A DNA stretch of 42,920 nt, taken from contig NZ_AUHK01000018.1 of NCBI RefSeq assembly GCF_000423145.1, positions 1-42,920 on the forward strand, given 5' to 3'. Position 1 is the first letter of the stretch. Each line of letters starts with the position of its first letter. The notes beneath the pieces are model-generated. The model was not told the DNA's origin. It was given only the letters and a program-made list of their open reading frames with translations, and searched no databases. This DNA is from Helcococcus sueciensis DSM 17243 (GTDB lineage Bacteria; Bacillota; Clostridia; Tissierellales; Peptoniphilaceae). Made by a program: the position numbers and the translations under genes. Below, piece after piece: positions 9,486 through 18,611 of this stretch.

Positions 9486-11045
9486 CTACCCCCTTTTAAT
9501 TAATGATTCGCCTGTCATTTCTGCAGGTTTTTCTATATTTAGAATATCTAACATTGTTGGTGCTAAATCTGCTAATCTACCACCCTCTCTAAGTGTAACA
9601 CCTTCAGTATTTTTTGCAACATAAATTAATGGTACTAAATTAGTTGTATGTGCAGTATAAGGATTACCAGTTTCAAAATCTATCTCTTGTTCAGCATTTC
9701 CATGGTCTGCAGTAATTAAAAATTCATAACCATGTTCTAAACCTACTTTTACTAATTCTCCTACACATTCGTCAACAGTTTCAACAGCTTTTACTACAGC
9801 TGGAATAACTCCTGTATGTCCAACCATATCTGGATTAGCAAAGTTTAGAATTATCGCTTTTGGTTCTTCAGTTTTCATTCTTTCGATTGCTTTATCTTTT
9901 AATTCATAAGCAGACATTTCAGGTTTCAAGTCATATGTTGCAACCTTAGGAGATGCTACAAGAATTCTTTCTTCTCCTTCTACTGGAGGTTCTACACCAC
10001 CATTGAAGAAAAATGTAACGTGAGCATACTTTTCAGTTTCAGCCATTCTTAATTGAGCAAGACCATGTGATGCAACAACTTCTCCAAATGTATTGTTAAT
10101 AACCTTTGGAGGATATGCAATATCTACATTTTTGATAGTTTTATCATATGTTGTCATACATACATAATTTACGTGAACTCTCTTTTCTCTTTCTTCACCT
10201 TCAAAATCTTCATCCATGAAAGCTCTAGTAATTTGTCTAGCTCTATCAGGTCTAAAGTTAAAGAATATTACACTGTCTCCATCATTTACTGTAGCTACTG
10301 GTTCATCATTTTCATTAACTATTACTGTCGGAGTCATAAACTCATCTGTAGTATTAGCTTCAGGAGTTGACTTATCATATTCCTCTTGAATAGATGCTAA
10401 AACATCATGAACTTTTTTACCTTTACCTAGAGTAAATGCTTCATATGCTTTATTGATTCTTTCCCATCTCTTATCTCTATCCATAGCATAATATCTACCA
10501 ACTACTGTTGCTAGTTTTCCACATCCGATTTCATCCATTTTATCCAATAAATCTTTAATATCCTTAACAGCTGATGTTGGAGATACATCCCTACCATCTA
10601 AAATAGCGTGTACATATACTTCTTCTAGCTCATATCTTTTTGCAAGCTCTAATAGCGCAAATAAATGAGTTAAATGAGAATGAACACCACCATAAGATGC
10701 TAAACCCATTAAGTGAAGAGCTTTGCCATTTTCTTTAGCTAATTTAACAGCTTTAACTAGATGTTCATTTTTAAAGAAAACTTCATCTTGGATATCTTTT
10801 GTAATTTGTGTTAAATCTTGATATATAATTCTACCAGCACCTATATTCATATGACCAACTTCTGAGTTACCCATTTGACCATCTGGTAGACCTACATCTA
10901 AACCACTAGCTCTGATTGATGTATTTGGATATTTTTTAATATTTTCATCAAAAACAGGAGTTTTAGCAAGCTTTACAGCATTTCCTGGGTAATCTTTACC
11001 ATATCCCCAACCATCCATTATAACTAGCATTACTTTCTTTTCCAT
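9486..11045 (-). CDS. gpmI: 2,3-bisphosphoglycerate-independent phosphoglycerate mutase
   Basis: Interconverts 3- and 2-phosphoglycerate in glycolysis through a phosphoserine intermediate, using Mn2+ ions. The 519-residue length is slightly above the usual 505-515. Motifs: VIMDGWGYG at the N terminus, the catalytic serine in MGNSEVGHMNIGAGR (about residue 62), HAILDGRDVSP, NFRPDRARQ, and the metal-binding TADHGNAEQ and TAHTTNLVPL near the C terminus. It sits between tpiA and eno with short gaps, in the order used in many Firmicutes. AAGGAAG precedes the ATG. Confidence 0.98.
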   Translation of the reverse strand: MEKKVMLVIMDGWGYGKDYPGNAVKLAKTPVFDENIKKYPNTSIRASGLDVGLPDGQMGNSEVGHMNIGAGRIIYQDLTQITKDIQDEVFFKNEHLVKAVKLAKENGKALHLMGLASYGGVHSHLTHLFALLELAKRYELEEVYVHAILDGRDVSPTSAVKDIKDLLDKMDEIGCGKLATVVGRYYAMDRDKRWERINKAYEAFTLGKGKKVHDVLASIQEEYDKSTPEANTTDEFMTPTVIVNENDEPVATVNDGDSVIFFNFRPDRARQITRAFMDEDFEGEEREKRVHVNYVCMTTYDKTIKNVDIAYPPKVINNTFGEVVASHGLAQLRMAETEKYAHVTFFFNGGVEPPVEGEERILVASPKVATYDLKPEMSAYELKDKAIERMKTEEPKAIILNFANPDMVGHTGVIPAVVKAVETVDECVGELVKVGLEHGYEFLITADHGNAEQEIDFETGNPYTAHTTNLVPLIYVAKNTEGVTLREGGRLADLAPTMLDILNIEKPAEMTGESLIKRG

Positions 11046-11065
11046 ATTAACTTCCTTATATTATT

Positions 11066-11812
11066 TTAATAATTAACTAATTTTGAAAAACTTTCAGCTT
11101 CTAAGCTAGCACCACCTACTAATGCTCCATCAATATTTTCTTTAGACATAATTTCTGTAACATTTTGAGGTTTTACTGAGCCACCGTATTGGATACGAAC
11201 TTTATTAGCTGCGTCTTCACCAAATTTTTCTCTAACTAATTCTCTAATATATCCACACATTTCTTCTGCATCATCTGCTGAAGCTGTTTTTCCTGTACCG
11301 ATTGCCCAGATAGGTTCATAAGCAATTACAATATTTTCAAAATCTTTCGCTTCCAATCCTTCAAAATCAGCATCGATTTGTATCTTTACTTTTTCTTTTT
11401 CTTTTCCTGCTTCTCTCTCTTCAAGAGTTTCTCCACAACAAAGTATTGGAGATAATCCATGTGATAAAACAGCTTTCACTTTTTCATTTATATCTTCATC
11501 TGTTTCATGGAAATATTCTCTTCTTTCAGAGTGCCCTAAAATTACATATTCAATCCCTAAATCTTTTAGAAAAGCTACAGATACTTCACCTGTATAAGCT
11601 CCAGAATCTTTATGATATGCATTTTGAGCTCCTACTTTAACATTTGTACCTTCCAACACTTCTTTAGCAAGCGCTAAATTAATAAATGGTGGACAAACTA
11701 CCGCTTCAACATTTTCAGAAAGTTCAAGATTTTTTATTTCATCTAAAAGAACTTTTGCTTCTGAATATGTTTTATTCATTTTCCAGTTTCCTGCAATAAT
11801 TGGTGTTCTCAT
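11066..11812 (-). CDS. tpiA: Triosephosphate isomerase
   Basis: Interconverts dihydroxyacetone phosphate and glyceraldehyde-3-phosphate. The 248-residue TIM barrel has the substrate lysine in GNWKMNKT, the catalytic histidine in ILGHSERREYF, the catalytic glutamate in AYEPIWAIGTGK, and the phosphate-binding loops IQYGGSVKPQN and GALVGGASL. It lies nine bases after pgk with an AAGGAG site. Third gene of the glycolytic operon. Confidence 0.98.
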   Translation of the reverse strand: MRTPIIAGNWKMNKTYSEAKVLLDEIKNLELSENVEAVVCPPFINLALAKEVLEGTNVKVGAQNAYHKDSGAYTGEVSVAFLKDLGIEYVILGHSERREYFHETDEDINEKVKAVLSHGLSPILCCGETLEEREAGKEKEKVKIQIDADFEGLEAKDFENIVIAYEPIWAIGTGKTASADDAEEMCGYIRELVREKFGEDAANKVRIQYGGSVKPQNVTEIMSKENIDGALVGGASLEAESFSKLVNY

Positions 11813-11821
11813 CGATTCTCC

Positions 11822-13009
11822 TTATTTATCTTCAACAGCGTCAATACCTGGTAATACCTTACCTTCTAATAATTCTAAACTTGCACCACCACCTGTAGAT
11901 ACATGTGTGATTTTATCTTTTAATCCTGCTTTTTCAACAGCTAATGCTGAATCACCACCACCAACTATTGTAACAGCGTCAGTTTCAGTCATCGCTTCAG
12001 CAATTGCATTTGTACCTTTTGCAAATTCTTCAAATTCAAATACACCCATTGGTCCATTCCATACAACTGTCTTAGCGTCTTTCAATTTATCTGCAAATAA
12101 TTTTATTGTCTTTGGTCCAATATCAAGAGATTCTAAATCAGCTGGAATTTCGTCTACATATTGAGCTTTTGCATTAGGACTGAATTCATCTGTAACAGCA
12201 AAGTCAACTGGTAATATTAGCTCTACACCTTTTTCATCAGCTTTATTTAATAATTCTTTAGCTAAATCAATTTTATCTTCTTCTAATAAAGATTTACCAA
12301 TTTCTTTACCTTGAGCTTTTAAGAATGTATATGCCATACCGCCACCAATTAAAATTGTGTCAACTTTATTTAATAAATTTTCAATTACACCAATTTTATC
12401 AGAAACTTTTGCACCACCAAGGATTGCTACAAATGGTCTTTCTGGATCTTGAATTGCTTTACCCATAATTTCAACTTCTTTTTGAACTAAGAACCCTAAA
12501 GCTGAAGGTAATAATGATGAAACACCAACATTTGATGCATGTGCTCTATGTGATGTACCAAAAGCATCATTTACATAAAGTTCTGCAAGTGAAGCTAATT
12601 CCTTAGAAAATTCTGGATCATTCTTTGTTTCTTCTTTTCTATATCTAGTATTTTGCAATAAAGCAACTTCTTCTTCTTTTAAGTTTTCAACTTCTTCTTT
12701 AACTTTTTCATCTACTACTACATCTGAATCTAAGAATTTAACAGTTTTACCTAATAATTCTTCTAATCTTTTAGCTACTGGTGCTAATGAAAATTCAGGT
12801 TTAGGTTCACCTTTAGGTCTTCCTAAGTGACTCATTAAAATAACTTTAGCTTTATTATCTAAAAGATATTTAATAGTTGGTAATGCTGCAACAATTCTAG
12901 AATCATCTGTAATCACTGATGAATCTTCTTTAGAAAATGGTACATTAAAGTCCACTCTTACTAATACTTTTTTACCTTGAACATCAAGATCTTTAAGTGT
13001 TTTTTTCAT
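11822..13009 (-). CDS. pgk: Phosphoglycerate kinase
   Basis: Transfers phosphate from 1,3-bisphosphoglycerate to ADP, the first ATP-yielding step of glycolysis. Motifs: RVDFNVPF and MSHLGRPKG in the N-terminal substrate domain, the hinge region [11 protein letters not shown], and the nucleotide-site GPMGVFE and [14 protein letters not shown] in the C-terminal domain. The frame also has an ATG at 13021, but GGAGG falls between the two, so the ATG at 13009 ([10 protein letters not shown], 395 residues) is the start. A stem-loop separates it from gap. Confidence 0.97.
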   Translation of the reverse strand: MKKTLKDLDVQGKKVLVRVDFNVPFSKEDSSVITDDSRIVAALPTIKYLLDNKAKVILMSHLGRPKGEPKPEFSLAPVAKRLEELLGKTVKFLDSDVVVDEKVKEEVENLKEEEVALLQNTRYRKEETKNDPEFSKELASLAELYVNDAFGTSHRAHASNVGVSSLLPSALGFLVQKEVEIMGKAIQDPERPFVAILGGAKVSDKIGVIENLLNKVDTILIGGGMAYTFLKAQGKEIGKSLLEEDKIDLAKELLNKADEKGVELILPVDFAVTDEFSPNAKAQYVDEIPADLESLDIGPKTIKLFADKLKDAKTVVWNGPMGVFEFEEFAKGTNAIAEAMTETDAVTIVGGGDSALAVEKAGLKDKITHVSTGGGASLELLEGKVLPGIDAVEDK

Positions 13010-13028
13010 AAAATCCTCCATGTAAATT

Positions 13029-13050
13029 AGCCCAGTCCTTAAACTGGGCT
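13029..13050 (-). other. Stem-loop between gap and pgk
   Basis: AGCCCAG (13029-13035) and CTGGGCT (13044-13050) form a 7-bp GC-rich stem. No T run follows on the minus strand, so it is a weak terminator at best. It more likely protects or separates the gap part of the mRNA, as seen for glycolytic mRNA processing in other Firmicutes. That role is inferred. Confidence 0.5.
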
Positions 13051-13057
13051 ATATAAA

Positions 13058-14056
13058 TTATTTAGATGCTATTAATTGAGCTAAATCAACAACTCTTGTT
13101 GAATAACCCCATTCGTTGTCATACCATGATACAACTTTTACTAAATCACCCATTGTGTATGTTAAATAAGGATCAAAAATAGATGATCTACTATCTCCTT
13201 GGAAATCAATAGATACTAATTCATCTTCTGCATATCCTAATATACCCTTCATATCTCCTTCAGCTCTTTTCTTGAATGCTGCATTGATTTCTTCTTTAGA
13301 TGCTTCTTTAGATAGTTGTACAGTTAAATCTACTAAAGATACAGTAGGGGTTGGTACACGGACAGCAAATCCTGTCAACTTACCTTCAACTTCTGGTAAT
13401 ACTAAAGCTACAGCTTTAGCTGCACCTGTAGTTGTAGGAACCATATTTAATGCAGCTGCTCTAGCCCTTCTAGGGTCTTTATGTTTATTATCGTGTATAT
13501 TTTGGTCAGAAGTATATGCGTGAATTGTTGTCATTAAACCTTTTTCAACACCAAATTCTTCTAATAGAACTTTTACTAATGGAGCTAAACAGTTTGTTGT
13601 ACATGATGCATTAGAAACAATATTGTGATTAACTGGATCATATTCATTATCGTTTACACCTAGGACAAAAGTTTTGTCAACATCTTTAGCTGGAGCTGTA
13701 AATAAAACTTTTTTAGCACCTGCTTTTAAGTGTTTTTCTCCACCCTCTTTACTGTTGAATGCACCTGTTGAATCAATAACTAATTCAACACCTAATTCTC
13801 TCCATGGTAATTTTTCAGGGTCTCTTTCAGAAATAAATTTTACTTCTCTATCTCCGAATTTAACTCCTTCTTCTGTTAATTCTATGTCTTTTGAGAATTT
13901 TCCGTATAAAGAATCATGTTTAAATAATCTAGCAGAAGTTTCTTTATTTCCTGTATCATTTATTACTACAAGTTCTAAACCTTCTCTATCTTGCTCTAAA
14001 ATAATTCTTGCAACGTCTCTACCGATTCTACCAAATCCACTGATTGCAACCTTCAT
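13058..14056 (-). CDS. gap: Glyceraldehyde-3-phosphate dehydrogenase
   Basis: Oxidises glyceraldehyde-3-phosphate to 1,3-bisphosphoglycerate with NAD+. The 332-residue length is standard. It has the Rossmann start SGFGRIGRD, the catalytic cysteine in SNASCTTNCLAPL, a histidine in MTTIHAYTSDQ, and the C-terminal WYDNEWGYS. It is the first gene of the glycolytic operon, with a perfect AGGAGG. No CggR/SorC-type repressor gene precedes it, unlike in Bacillus and many clostridia, so any control must come from elsewhere or from the sites in the 300-base upstream region. Confidence 0.98.
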   Translation of the reverse strand: MKVAISGFGRIGRDVARIILEQDREGLELVVINDTGNKETSARLFKHDSLYGKFSKDIELTEEGVKFGDREVKFISERDPEKLPWRELGVELVIDSTGAFNSKEGGEKHLKAGAKKVLFTAPAKDVDKTFVLGVNDNEYDPVNHNIVSNASCTTNCLAPLVKVLLEEFGVEKGLMTTIHAYTSDQNIHDNKHKDPRRARAAALNMVPTTTGAAKAVALVLPEVEGKLTGFAVRVPTPTVSLVDLTVQLSKEASKEEINAAFKKRAEGDMKGILGYAEDELVSIDFQGDSRSSIFDPYLTYTMGDLVKVVSWYDNEWGYSTRVVDLAQLIASK

Positions 14057-14073
14057 TAAATCCTCCTAAAATT

Positions 14074-14088
14074 TGAGACAAAGTCTCA
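14074..14088 (-). other. 5' leader hairpin of the gap operon
   Basis: TGAGAC-TTT-GTCTCA (minus strand) is a perfect 6-bp hairpin starting about five bases after the predicted transcription start and ending just before the ribosome site. It could stabilise the 5' end of an abundant mRNA or act as an operator. Confidence 0.5.
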
Positions 14089-14099
14089 TTAGTATCATT

Positions 14100-14128
14100 A
14101 TTATAACTTAATTTCAAAAATTACTCAA
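14100..14128 (-). promoter_or_regulatory. Promoter of the glycolytic operon
   Basis: Minus strand: -35 TTGAGT (14128-14123), 17-bp spacer, -10 TATAAT (14105-14100). The predicted start near 14093 gives a leader of about 37 bases. Confidence 0.75.
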
Positions 14129-14150
14129 TAATGATAAAATTTACAATAGT

Positions 14151-14181
14151 TGTATAAAACGCTTAATTAAGCTATTTTACA
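14151..14181. promoter_or_regulatory. Possible operator upstream of the gap promoter
   Basis: A 31-bp imperfect dyad centred on the perfect palindrome GCTTAATTAAGC (14161-14172), with outer arms TGTATAAAAC and ATTTTACA. It ends about 23 bases upstream of the -35 box, a plausible place for an activator or for looping repression. No cognate regulator is encoded nearby. The rest of the 14182-14318 gap is very AT-rich with nothing else recognisable. Confidence 0.4.
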
Positions 14182-14318
14182 GTGTATATTGCAATGAAAA
14201 TATATTGTGAAATTTTTATTGCATATATATTTTATCACATATATTAAATTTTTAAAATTAAAAATTAAATTATCTTACATAATGTTTTATACCCTAATGA
14301 AAGCTGTTTATTCAACTC

Positions 14319-14366
14319 AAAAAATAGTGTGTAAGAAATATGATAAATCAAACACACTATTTTTTT
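14319..14366 (-). terminator. Terminator after trxB
   Basis: AAAAAATAGTGTGT (14319-14332) pairs with ACACACTATTTTTT (14353-14366), 14 bp, with a 20-nt loop. The T run on the minus strand ends the copA-csoR-trmL-trxB transcript nine bases after the trxB stop. Confidence 0.8.
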
Positions 14367-14374
14367 ACTTTCTA

Positions 14375-15304
14375 TTATAATGAAGTAATATACTTTTCTG
14401 CAGCCATTGCAGCAACCGCTCCATCTGATGTTGCAGTAACTATTTGTCTAACAGTCTTTGTTCTAACATCTCCGGCAACAAATACACCTGGAACATTTGT
14501 CAATGTATCTTCTCCAGCTTTTACATATCCTCTATCAAGTTCAAGAAGTCCTTCAACTAATTTTGTATTAGGTATATATCCAATAAAAATAAATAATCCA
14601 ATGCCAGGATCTCCTGGTAAATTAGTTAATTCTTCAACTTCATTAGTCTGATTATCTTTAACCACTATACTATCTAAAAACGTACTTCCTTTAACTTCTA
14701 TAACTTCTTTATTATATCTAATCTCAATCTTAGGATTTTCTAAAGCATGCTTTTGAATTGATTTTGCCGCTTTAAGTTCAGAGCCTCTATAAAGAATAAT
14801 TACTTTTTTAGCAAATCTTGTTAAAAATATCGCTTCTTCAACAGCAGCATCTCCACCACCTACTACATATACATCACTTCCTGTATAAAAAGCACCATCA
14901 CATGTAGCACAATATCCAACACCTCTACCTACGAATTCTTCTTCTCCAGGTATATTTAGTCTTCTTGAAGCTGCACCAGTAGCAAAAATAATAGTTTTTG
15001 TTTCATAAATATTATCTTTAGATTTCACTATCTTAACTTTACCTTCATCTTTGATTTCTAATATTTCATCAGATATCATAACAGCTCCAAACTTTTCAGC
15101 TTGACTAAGCATATCCATTGTTAAGCTAGGACCTTGAGCTTCTAAAACTCCAGGATAATTATCAACCTCTAGAGTTAAACTTATCTGTCCACCTAATTGT
15201 CCTTTTTCCATTATTGCGGTTTTAAGTCCTGCTCTTGCTGCATAAAGTCCTGCCGTTAATCCGGCTGGGCCTGCACCTATAATTATTACATCATATTTTT
15301 CCAT
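14375..15304 (-). CDS. trxB: Thioredoxin reductase
   Basis: FAD flavoenzyme that passes electrons from NADPH to thioredoxin in the cytoplasm. The 309-residue protein has the FAD-binding GAGPAGLTAGLYAARAG, the redox-active CATCDGAF, the NADPH-site VGGGDAAVEEA, and the FAD-binding VFVAGDVRTK at the C terminus. It sits two bases after trmL, with its ribosome site inside the trmL stop region, so the two are coupled. No thioredoxin gene lies in the window. Being last in a copper-responsive operon, it may help repair copper-damaged thiols; this is an inference. Confidence 0.96.
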   Translation of the reverse strand: MEKYDVIIIGAGPAGLTAGLYAARAGLKTAIMEKGQLGGQISLTLEVDNYPGVLEAQGPSLTMDMLSQAEKFGAVMISDEILEIKDEGKVKIVKSKDNIYETKTIIFATGAASRRLNIPGEEEFVGRGVGYCATCDGAFYTGSDVYVVGGGDAAVEEAIFLTRFAKKVIILYRGSELKAAKSIQKHALENPKIEIRYNKEVIEVKGSTFLDSIVVKDNQTNEVEELTNLPGDPGIGLFIFIGYIPNTKLVEGLLELDRGYVKAGEDTLTNVPGVFVAGDVRTKTVRQIVTATSDGAVAAMAAEKYITSL

Positions 15305-15306
15305 AT

Positions 15307-15771
15307 TTACCTCATATCCTTAAATCCTGTTTGCCTTAACGCCTCATACAATACTATATTTACAGTATTTGCTAAATTTAGTGATCTATCACTATCTTTT
15401 CTCATAGGTATTTTTATTCCATAATCCTTTAAGTTTTCATGTATATAATCGTACACACCTTTTGACTCACTTCCAAACATTATGAAGTCACCATCTTTAT
15501 ATTCAACATCTGTATAAAATTTATCTGAATGAGTTGTAGCTAAATAGATTCTTGAACCATTTGCATATTCAATAAAATCTTTAAAACTATTATGAATAAC
15601 AATATCTACATGTTCCCAATAATCTAAACCTACTCTTCTCATTTTTTTATCATCTAATACGAATCCAAATGGTCTTATCAAATGTAATCTGGTATTAGTT
15701 AGATAACATGTACGTCCTATATTCGCCGTATTCTGAGCTATTTCCGGTTCAAATAAAACAATATTTAACAT
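15307..15771 (-). CDS. trmL: tRNA (cytidine/uridine-34 2'-O)-methyltransferase
   Basis: A 154-residue SPOUT-class methyltransferase that 2'-O-methylates the wobble nucleotide of certain leucine tRNAs, improving decoding. Family hallmarks: the N-terminal PEIAQNTANIGRTC, RPFGFVLDDKKMRRVGLDYW, and the knot region with FGSESKGV and SLNLANTVNIVLYEALRQ. It is directly adjacent to csoR (no gap) and to trxB. Why a tRNA modification gene lies in a copper operon is unclear; it is probably an organisational neighbour. Confidence 0.93.
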   Translation of the reverse strand: MLNIVLFEPEIAQNTANIGRTCYLTNTRLHLIRPFGFVLDDKKMRRVGLDYWEHVDIVIHNSFKDFIEYANGSRIYLATTHSDKFYTDVEYKDGDFIMFGSESKGVYDYIHENLKDYGIKIPMRKDSDRSLNLANTVNIVLYEALRQTGFKDMR

Positions 15772-16044
15772 TTATTTCCCCAATTTATTTATTATTTTTT
15801 CCATTTCTTCAATTTTTTCATAGACATTTATTTCTTTTCCATTTTTTAATGATTCTGCTACACATGAGTTTATATGAGCAATTAATATCTCTCTATTTAC
15901 AGAGTTAACAGCTGAAGATATTGCAATTAATTGAGTAGAAATATCCAAACAATATTTATCTTCTTCAACCATTCTAATTACACCATCTAATTGACCACGA
16001 ATCCTATTAAGACGATTCGTAATTTTTTTATGATCAGCTTTCAT
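15772..16044 (-). CDS. csoR: CsoR-family copper-sensing repressor
   Basis: A 90-residue all-helical DNA-binding protein that represses the copper operon until Cu(I) binds. The three expected copper ligands are present: Cys32 (YCLD), His57 and Cys61 (AHINSC). The N-terminal HKKITNRLNRIRGQLDGV is the family DNA-binding helix. The ATG overlaps the copA stop by one base (TAATG), so translation is coupled to copA. It would bind the G-tract site at 18614-18632 and so regulate its own operon. Confidence 0.93.
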   Translation of the reverse strand: MKADHKKITNRLNRIRGQLDGVIRMVEEDKYCLDISTQLIAISSAVNSVNREILIAHINSCVAESLKNGKEINVYEKIEEMEKIINKLGK

Positions 16045-16250
16045 TATTTTATGCCTACAACTTTATATCCCGCTTCTTTAATAGCGTTGCTTAATTCTTC
16101 ATCACTAATACTATCTTTTACGTATATTTTTGCAATCTTATCTTCTAATGATACTTCCACATCTTCTGAGAATTTACTTAATGCCTTTTCTACATTCATT
16201 TTACAATGTCCACATGACATTCCTTCGATATTTAATACCTTTTCTTTCAT
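16044..16250 (-). CDS. copZ: CopZ copper chaperone, nested in frame at the 3' end of copA
   Basis: Within copA, in the same frame, an ATG at 16250 is preceded by GGAGG at ideal spacing. Starting there gives a 68-residue protein beginning MKEKVLNIEGMSCGHC, exactly the size and shape of a stand-alone CopZ chaperone, with the metal-binding CxxC at residues 13-16. CopZ carries Cu(I) to CopA and CsoR in the cytoplasm. The likely result is both a CopA-CopZ fusion and free CopZ from one reading frame. This could be a recent fusion by loss of the copA stop codon. The start site is seen; free CopZ production is inferred. Confidence 0.65.
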   Translation of the reverse strand: MKEKVLNIEGMSCGHCKMNVEKALSKFSEDVEVSLEDKIAKIYVKDSISDEELSNAIKEAGYKVVGIK

Positions 16251-18590
16251 ATCTTCCTCCGATTTACTAATATCATTTAAATCTATATTATCATAATTTA
16301 CTATATTCTTATCTACTTTATTGTTTAAATGGTCTCTTTCATCTATCTTAAATCTTCTAAGTCTAAGTGAATTACCAACTACAAATATTGAAGACATGCT
16401 CATTGCAAATGCTCCAATCATTGGACTTAATCTTAAACCAAAGCTAGTATAGAATAGTCCAACAGCTACAGGAATTGATATTACATTATAGAAGAATGCC
16501 CAGAATAGATTTTCTTTAATATTTTTAATTGTAGATTTACTTAATTTTATTGAGCTTACGATATCTTGCAAATTAGATTTTACAAGTACTAAATCTGCTG
16601 ATTCTATTGCAATATCTGTACCGTCGGCAATACCAATACCAATATCTGCTCTCATAAGTGCTGGAGCATCATTTATACCATCCCCTACCATTGCAACAAG
16701 TTTTCCTTTATCTTGATATTCCTTGATTATAGAATCTTTATCTTGAGGTAAAAGTTCTGCTCTAAATGAGTCAACTCCAACTTGTTTAGAAATTTCTTTT
16801 GCCGTAAGTTCATTATCTCCTGTAAGCATTACAGTTTCAATATTCATAGCCTTGATTTCTTCAACAGCTGTAATAGATGATTGTTTTATCGCATCTGCAA
16901 TTGCAAACATCGCAATTAGATTTTCACTATCAAATAAATAAACTACTGTTTTACCTTGTTTAGAATATTTATCTGCATATTCTTTTATTTTATTTATATC
17001 TATATTAATATCGGAAAGATATTTATCATTGCCGACAAAGTATATCTTATCATTTAATTTCGCTTCTATTCCTTTACCGGTTACTGAATCAAAATCTTTT
17101 GCTTTATCAATATTAAATCCTTTTTCTTTTGCATAATTTATAATCGCAAGAGCGAGTGGATGTTGAGAATTTGATTCAATAGAAGCAGCTATTTTTAACG
17201 CCTCATCACTATCAAATCCATTAACTGTTATTATATCTGTAAGTACCGGTCTACCTTTTGTGATTGTACCTGTTTTATCAAAAACTATTGCGTCTATTTT
17301 ATGAAGTAATTCTAAAGCTTCTGCATTTTTTACAAGTATTCCATTTTCTGCTGCCTTACCATTTGCAACCATCATAGCAACTGGTGTTGCAAGCCCCAAA
17401 GCACATGGACATGATATAACTAAAACTGAAATCGCCATTGAAAAGGCAAATGTAAATTCTGCTCCAGTTAGCATCCAAACTATAAATGTCACAATTGCAA
17501 TTCCAATTACAACTGGTACAAATATTCCTGAAATTTTATCAGCCATTTGCGAAATTGGTGCTTTTGTTGCAGAAGCTTCTTCCATAAGTGTAATTATCTT
17601 AGAAATGGTTGTGTTTGAGCCAACGCTTGTAGCTTTCATCAAAAATGACCCTGTATTGTTCACGGATCCAGATATAACTTTATCATCTACATTTATATCA
17701 ACAGGCATTGATTCACCAGTTACAGCTGAGGTATCTACACTTGATTTTCCTTCAGTAACAATACCATCAATTGCAATCCTCTCACCTGGTACGACTTTAA
17801 TAATATCTCCTACATTTACGTCTTCAATTAAAGTTTCAATTTCTTTTCCATCTCTTAGAACCGTAACTTTTTCCGGTTGTAATTCAATAAGTTTATTTAT
17901 TGAATCCGTTGTTTTAGCTTTTGATTTTACTTCAAAATATTTACCAAGGGTGATTAATGTAAGTATCATTGTTGCTGCTTCATAGTACAAATCATGCATA
18001 TACTGATAAACTATGGTTTCATATGCTCTACCAAGTCCAAAACTTATCATAAACGTTGCAAATAAACCATAAAGTACTGCGGAAGCTGAACCTATTGCAA
18101 CGAGTGAATCCATATTTGGATGTCCCTTAAACAATGATTTAAATCCTGTTTCGAAATATGTTCTATTCACGTATAGAATAGGTATTGTAATAACAAATTG
18201 TAATAGAGAAAATATTCCTGCGTTTTTATATCCTGATAAAAATACTGGATATGGTAAACCTATCATTTCCCCCATAGCTACATACATTAAAATTAGCATA
18301 AGAGGAATAGAAACTATTAATCTATTTTTCAAATTTTTAATTTCTTTTTCATAATGTTCTTTAGGACTTGATGTATGTTTTGTTTCAGATTTATTTTTAG
18401 AAAACGCCTTATATCCTGCATTTTCAACAGCTTTTATTATTTCATCTTCTGAAATATCACTATCAACTTGAAGAGTATTAGTCAAAAGTGATACATTCAC
18501 ATTTTTAACTCCTAATTTTTTTACTGATTTTTCAACTGTTAATTGACATGATGCACAGGTCATGCCTTCAATATCAAATTTTTGTTTCAT
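16044..18590 (-). CDS. copA: Copper-exporting P-type ATPase with a C-terminal CopZ-like domain
   Basis: Membrane pump that exports Cu(I) using ATP. In 848 residues: an N-terminal heavy-metal domain with GMTCASC (Cys12/Cys15); eight expected membrane segments with the SCPCALG metal site near residue 395; the phosphorylated aspartate in DKTGT near 437; HPLA and GDGIND of the ATP domain. Unusually, a second heavy-metal domain (GMSCGHC) follows the last membrane segment, joined by a polar linker, at residues 781-848. The frame could start 78 bases earlier, but the ATG at 18590 follows GGAGG and begins the known domain. The C-terminal domain has its own start signals (16250). Confidence 0.95.
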   Translation of the reverse strand: MKQKFDIEGMTCASCQLTVEKSVKKLGVKNVNVSLLTNTLQVDSDISEDEIIKAVENAGYKAFSKNKSETKHTSSPKEHYEKEIKNLKNRLIVSIPLMLILMYVAMGEMIGLPYPVFLSGYKNAGIFSLLQFVITIPILYVNRTYFETGFKSLFKGHPNMDSLVAIGSASAVLYGLFATFMISFGLGRAYETIVYQYMHDLYYEAATMILTLITLGKYFEVKSKAKTTDSINKLIELQPEKVTVLRDGKEIETLIEDVNVGDIIKVVPGERIAIDGIVTEGKSSVDTSAVTGESMPVDINVDDKVISGSVNNTGSFLMKATSVGSNTTISKIITLMEEASATKAPISQMADKISGIFVPVVIGIAIVTFIVWMLTGAEFTFAFSMAISVLVISCPCALGLATPVAMMVANGKAAENGILVKNAEALELLHKIDAIVFDKTGTITKGRPVLTDIITVNGFDSDEALKIAASIESNSQHPLALAIINYAKEKGFNIDKAKDFDSVTGKGIEAKLNDKIYFVGNDKYLSDINIDINKIKEYADKYSKQGKTVVYLFDSENLIAMFAIADAIKQSSITAVEEIKAMNIETVMLTGDNELTAKEISKQVGVDSFRAELLPQDKDSIIKEYQDKGKLVAMVGDGINDAPALMRADIGIGIADGTDIAIESADLVLVKSNLQDIVSSIKLSKSTIKNIKENLFWAFFYNVISIPVAVGLFYTSFGLRLSPMIGAFAMSMSSIFVVGNSLRLRRFKIDERDHLNNKVDKNIVNYDNIDLNDISKSEEDMKEKVLNIEGMSCGHCKMNVEKALSKFSEDVEVSLEDKIAKIYVKDSISDEELSNAIKEAGYKVVGIK

Positions 18591-18611
18591 AAATCCTCCA
18601 TTTATAATTTT

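Noticed and set aside
13272-14069. Plus-strand open frames opposite gap, pgk and eno
   Set aside because: They are complements of well-identified, codon-adapted glycolytic genes and have no ribosome sites.
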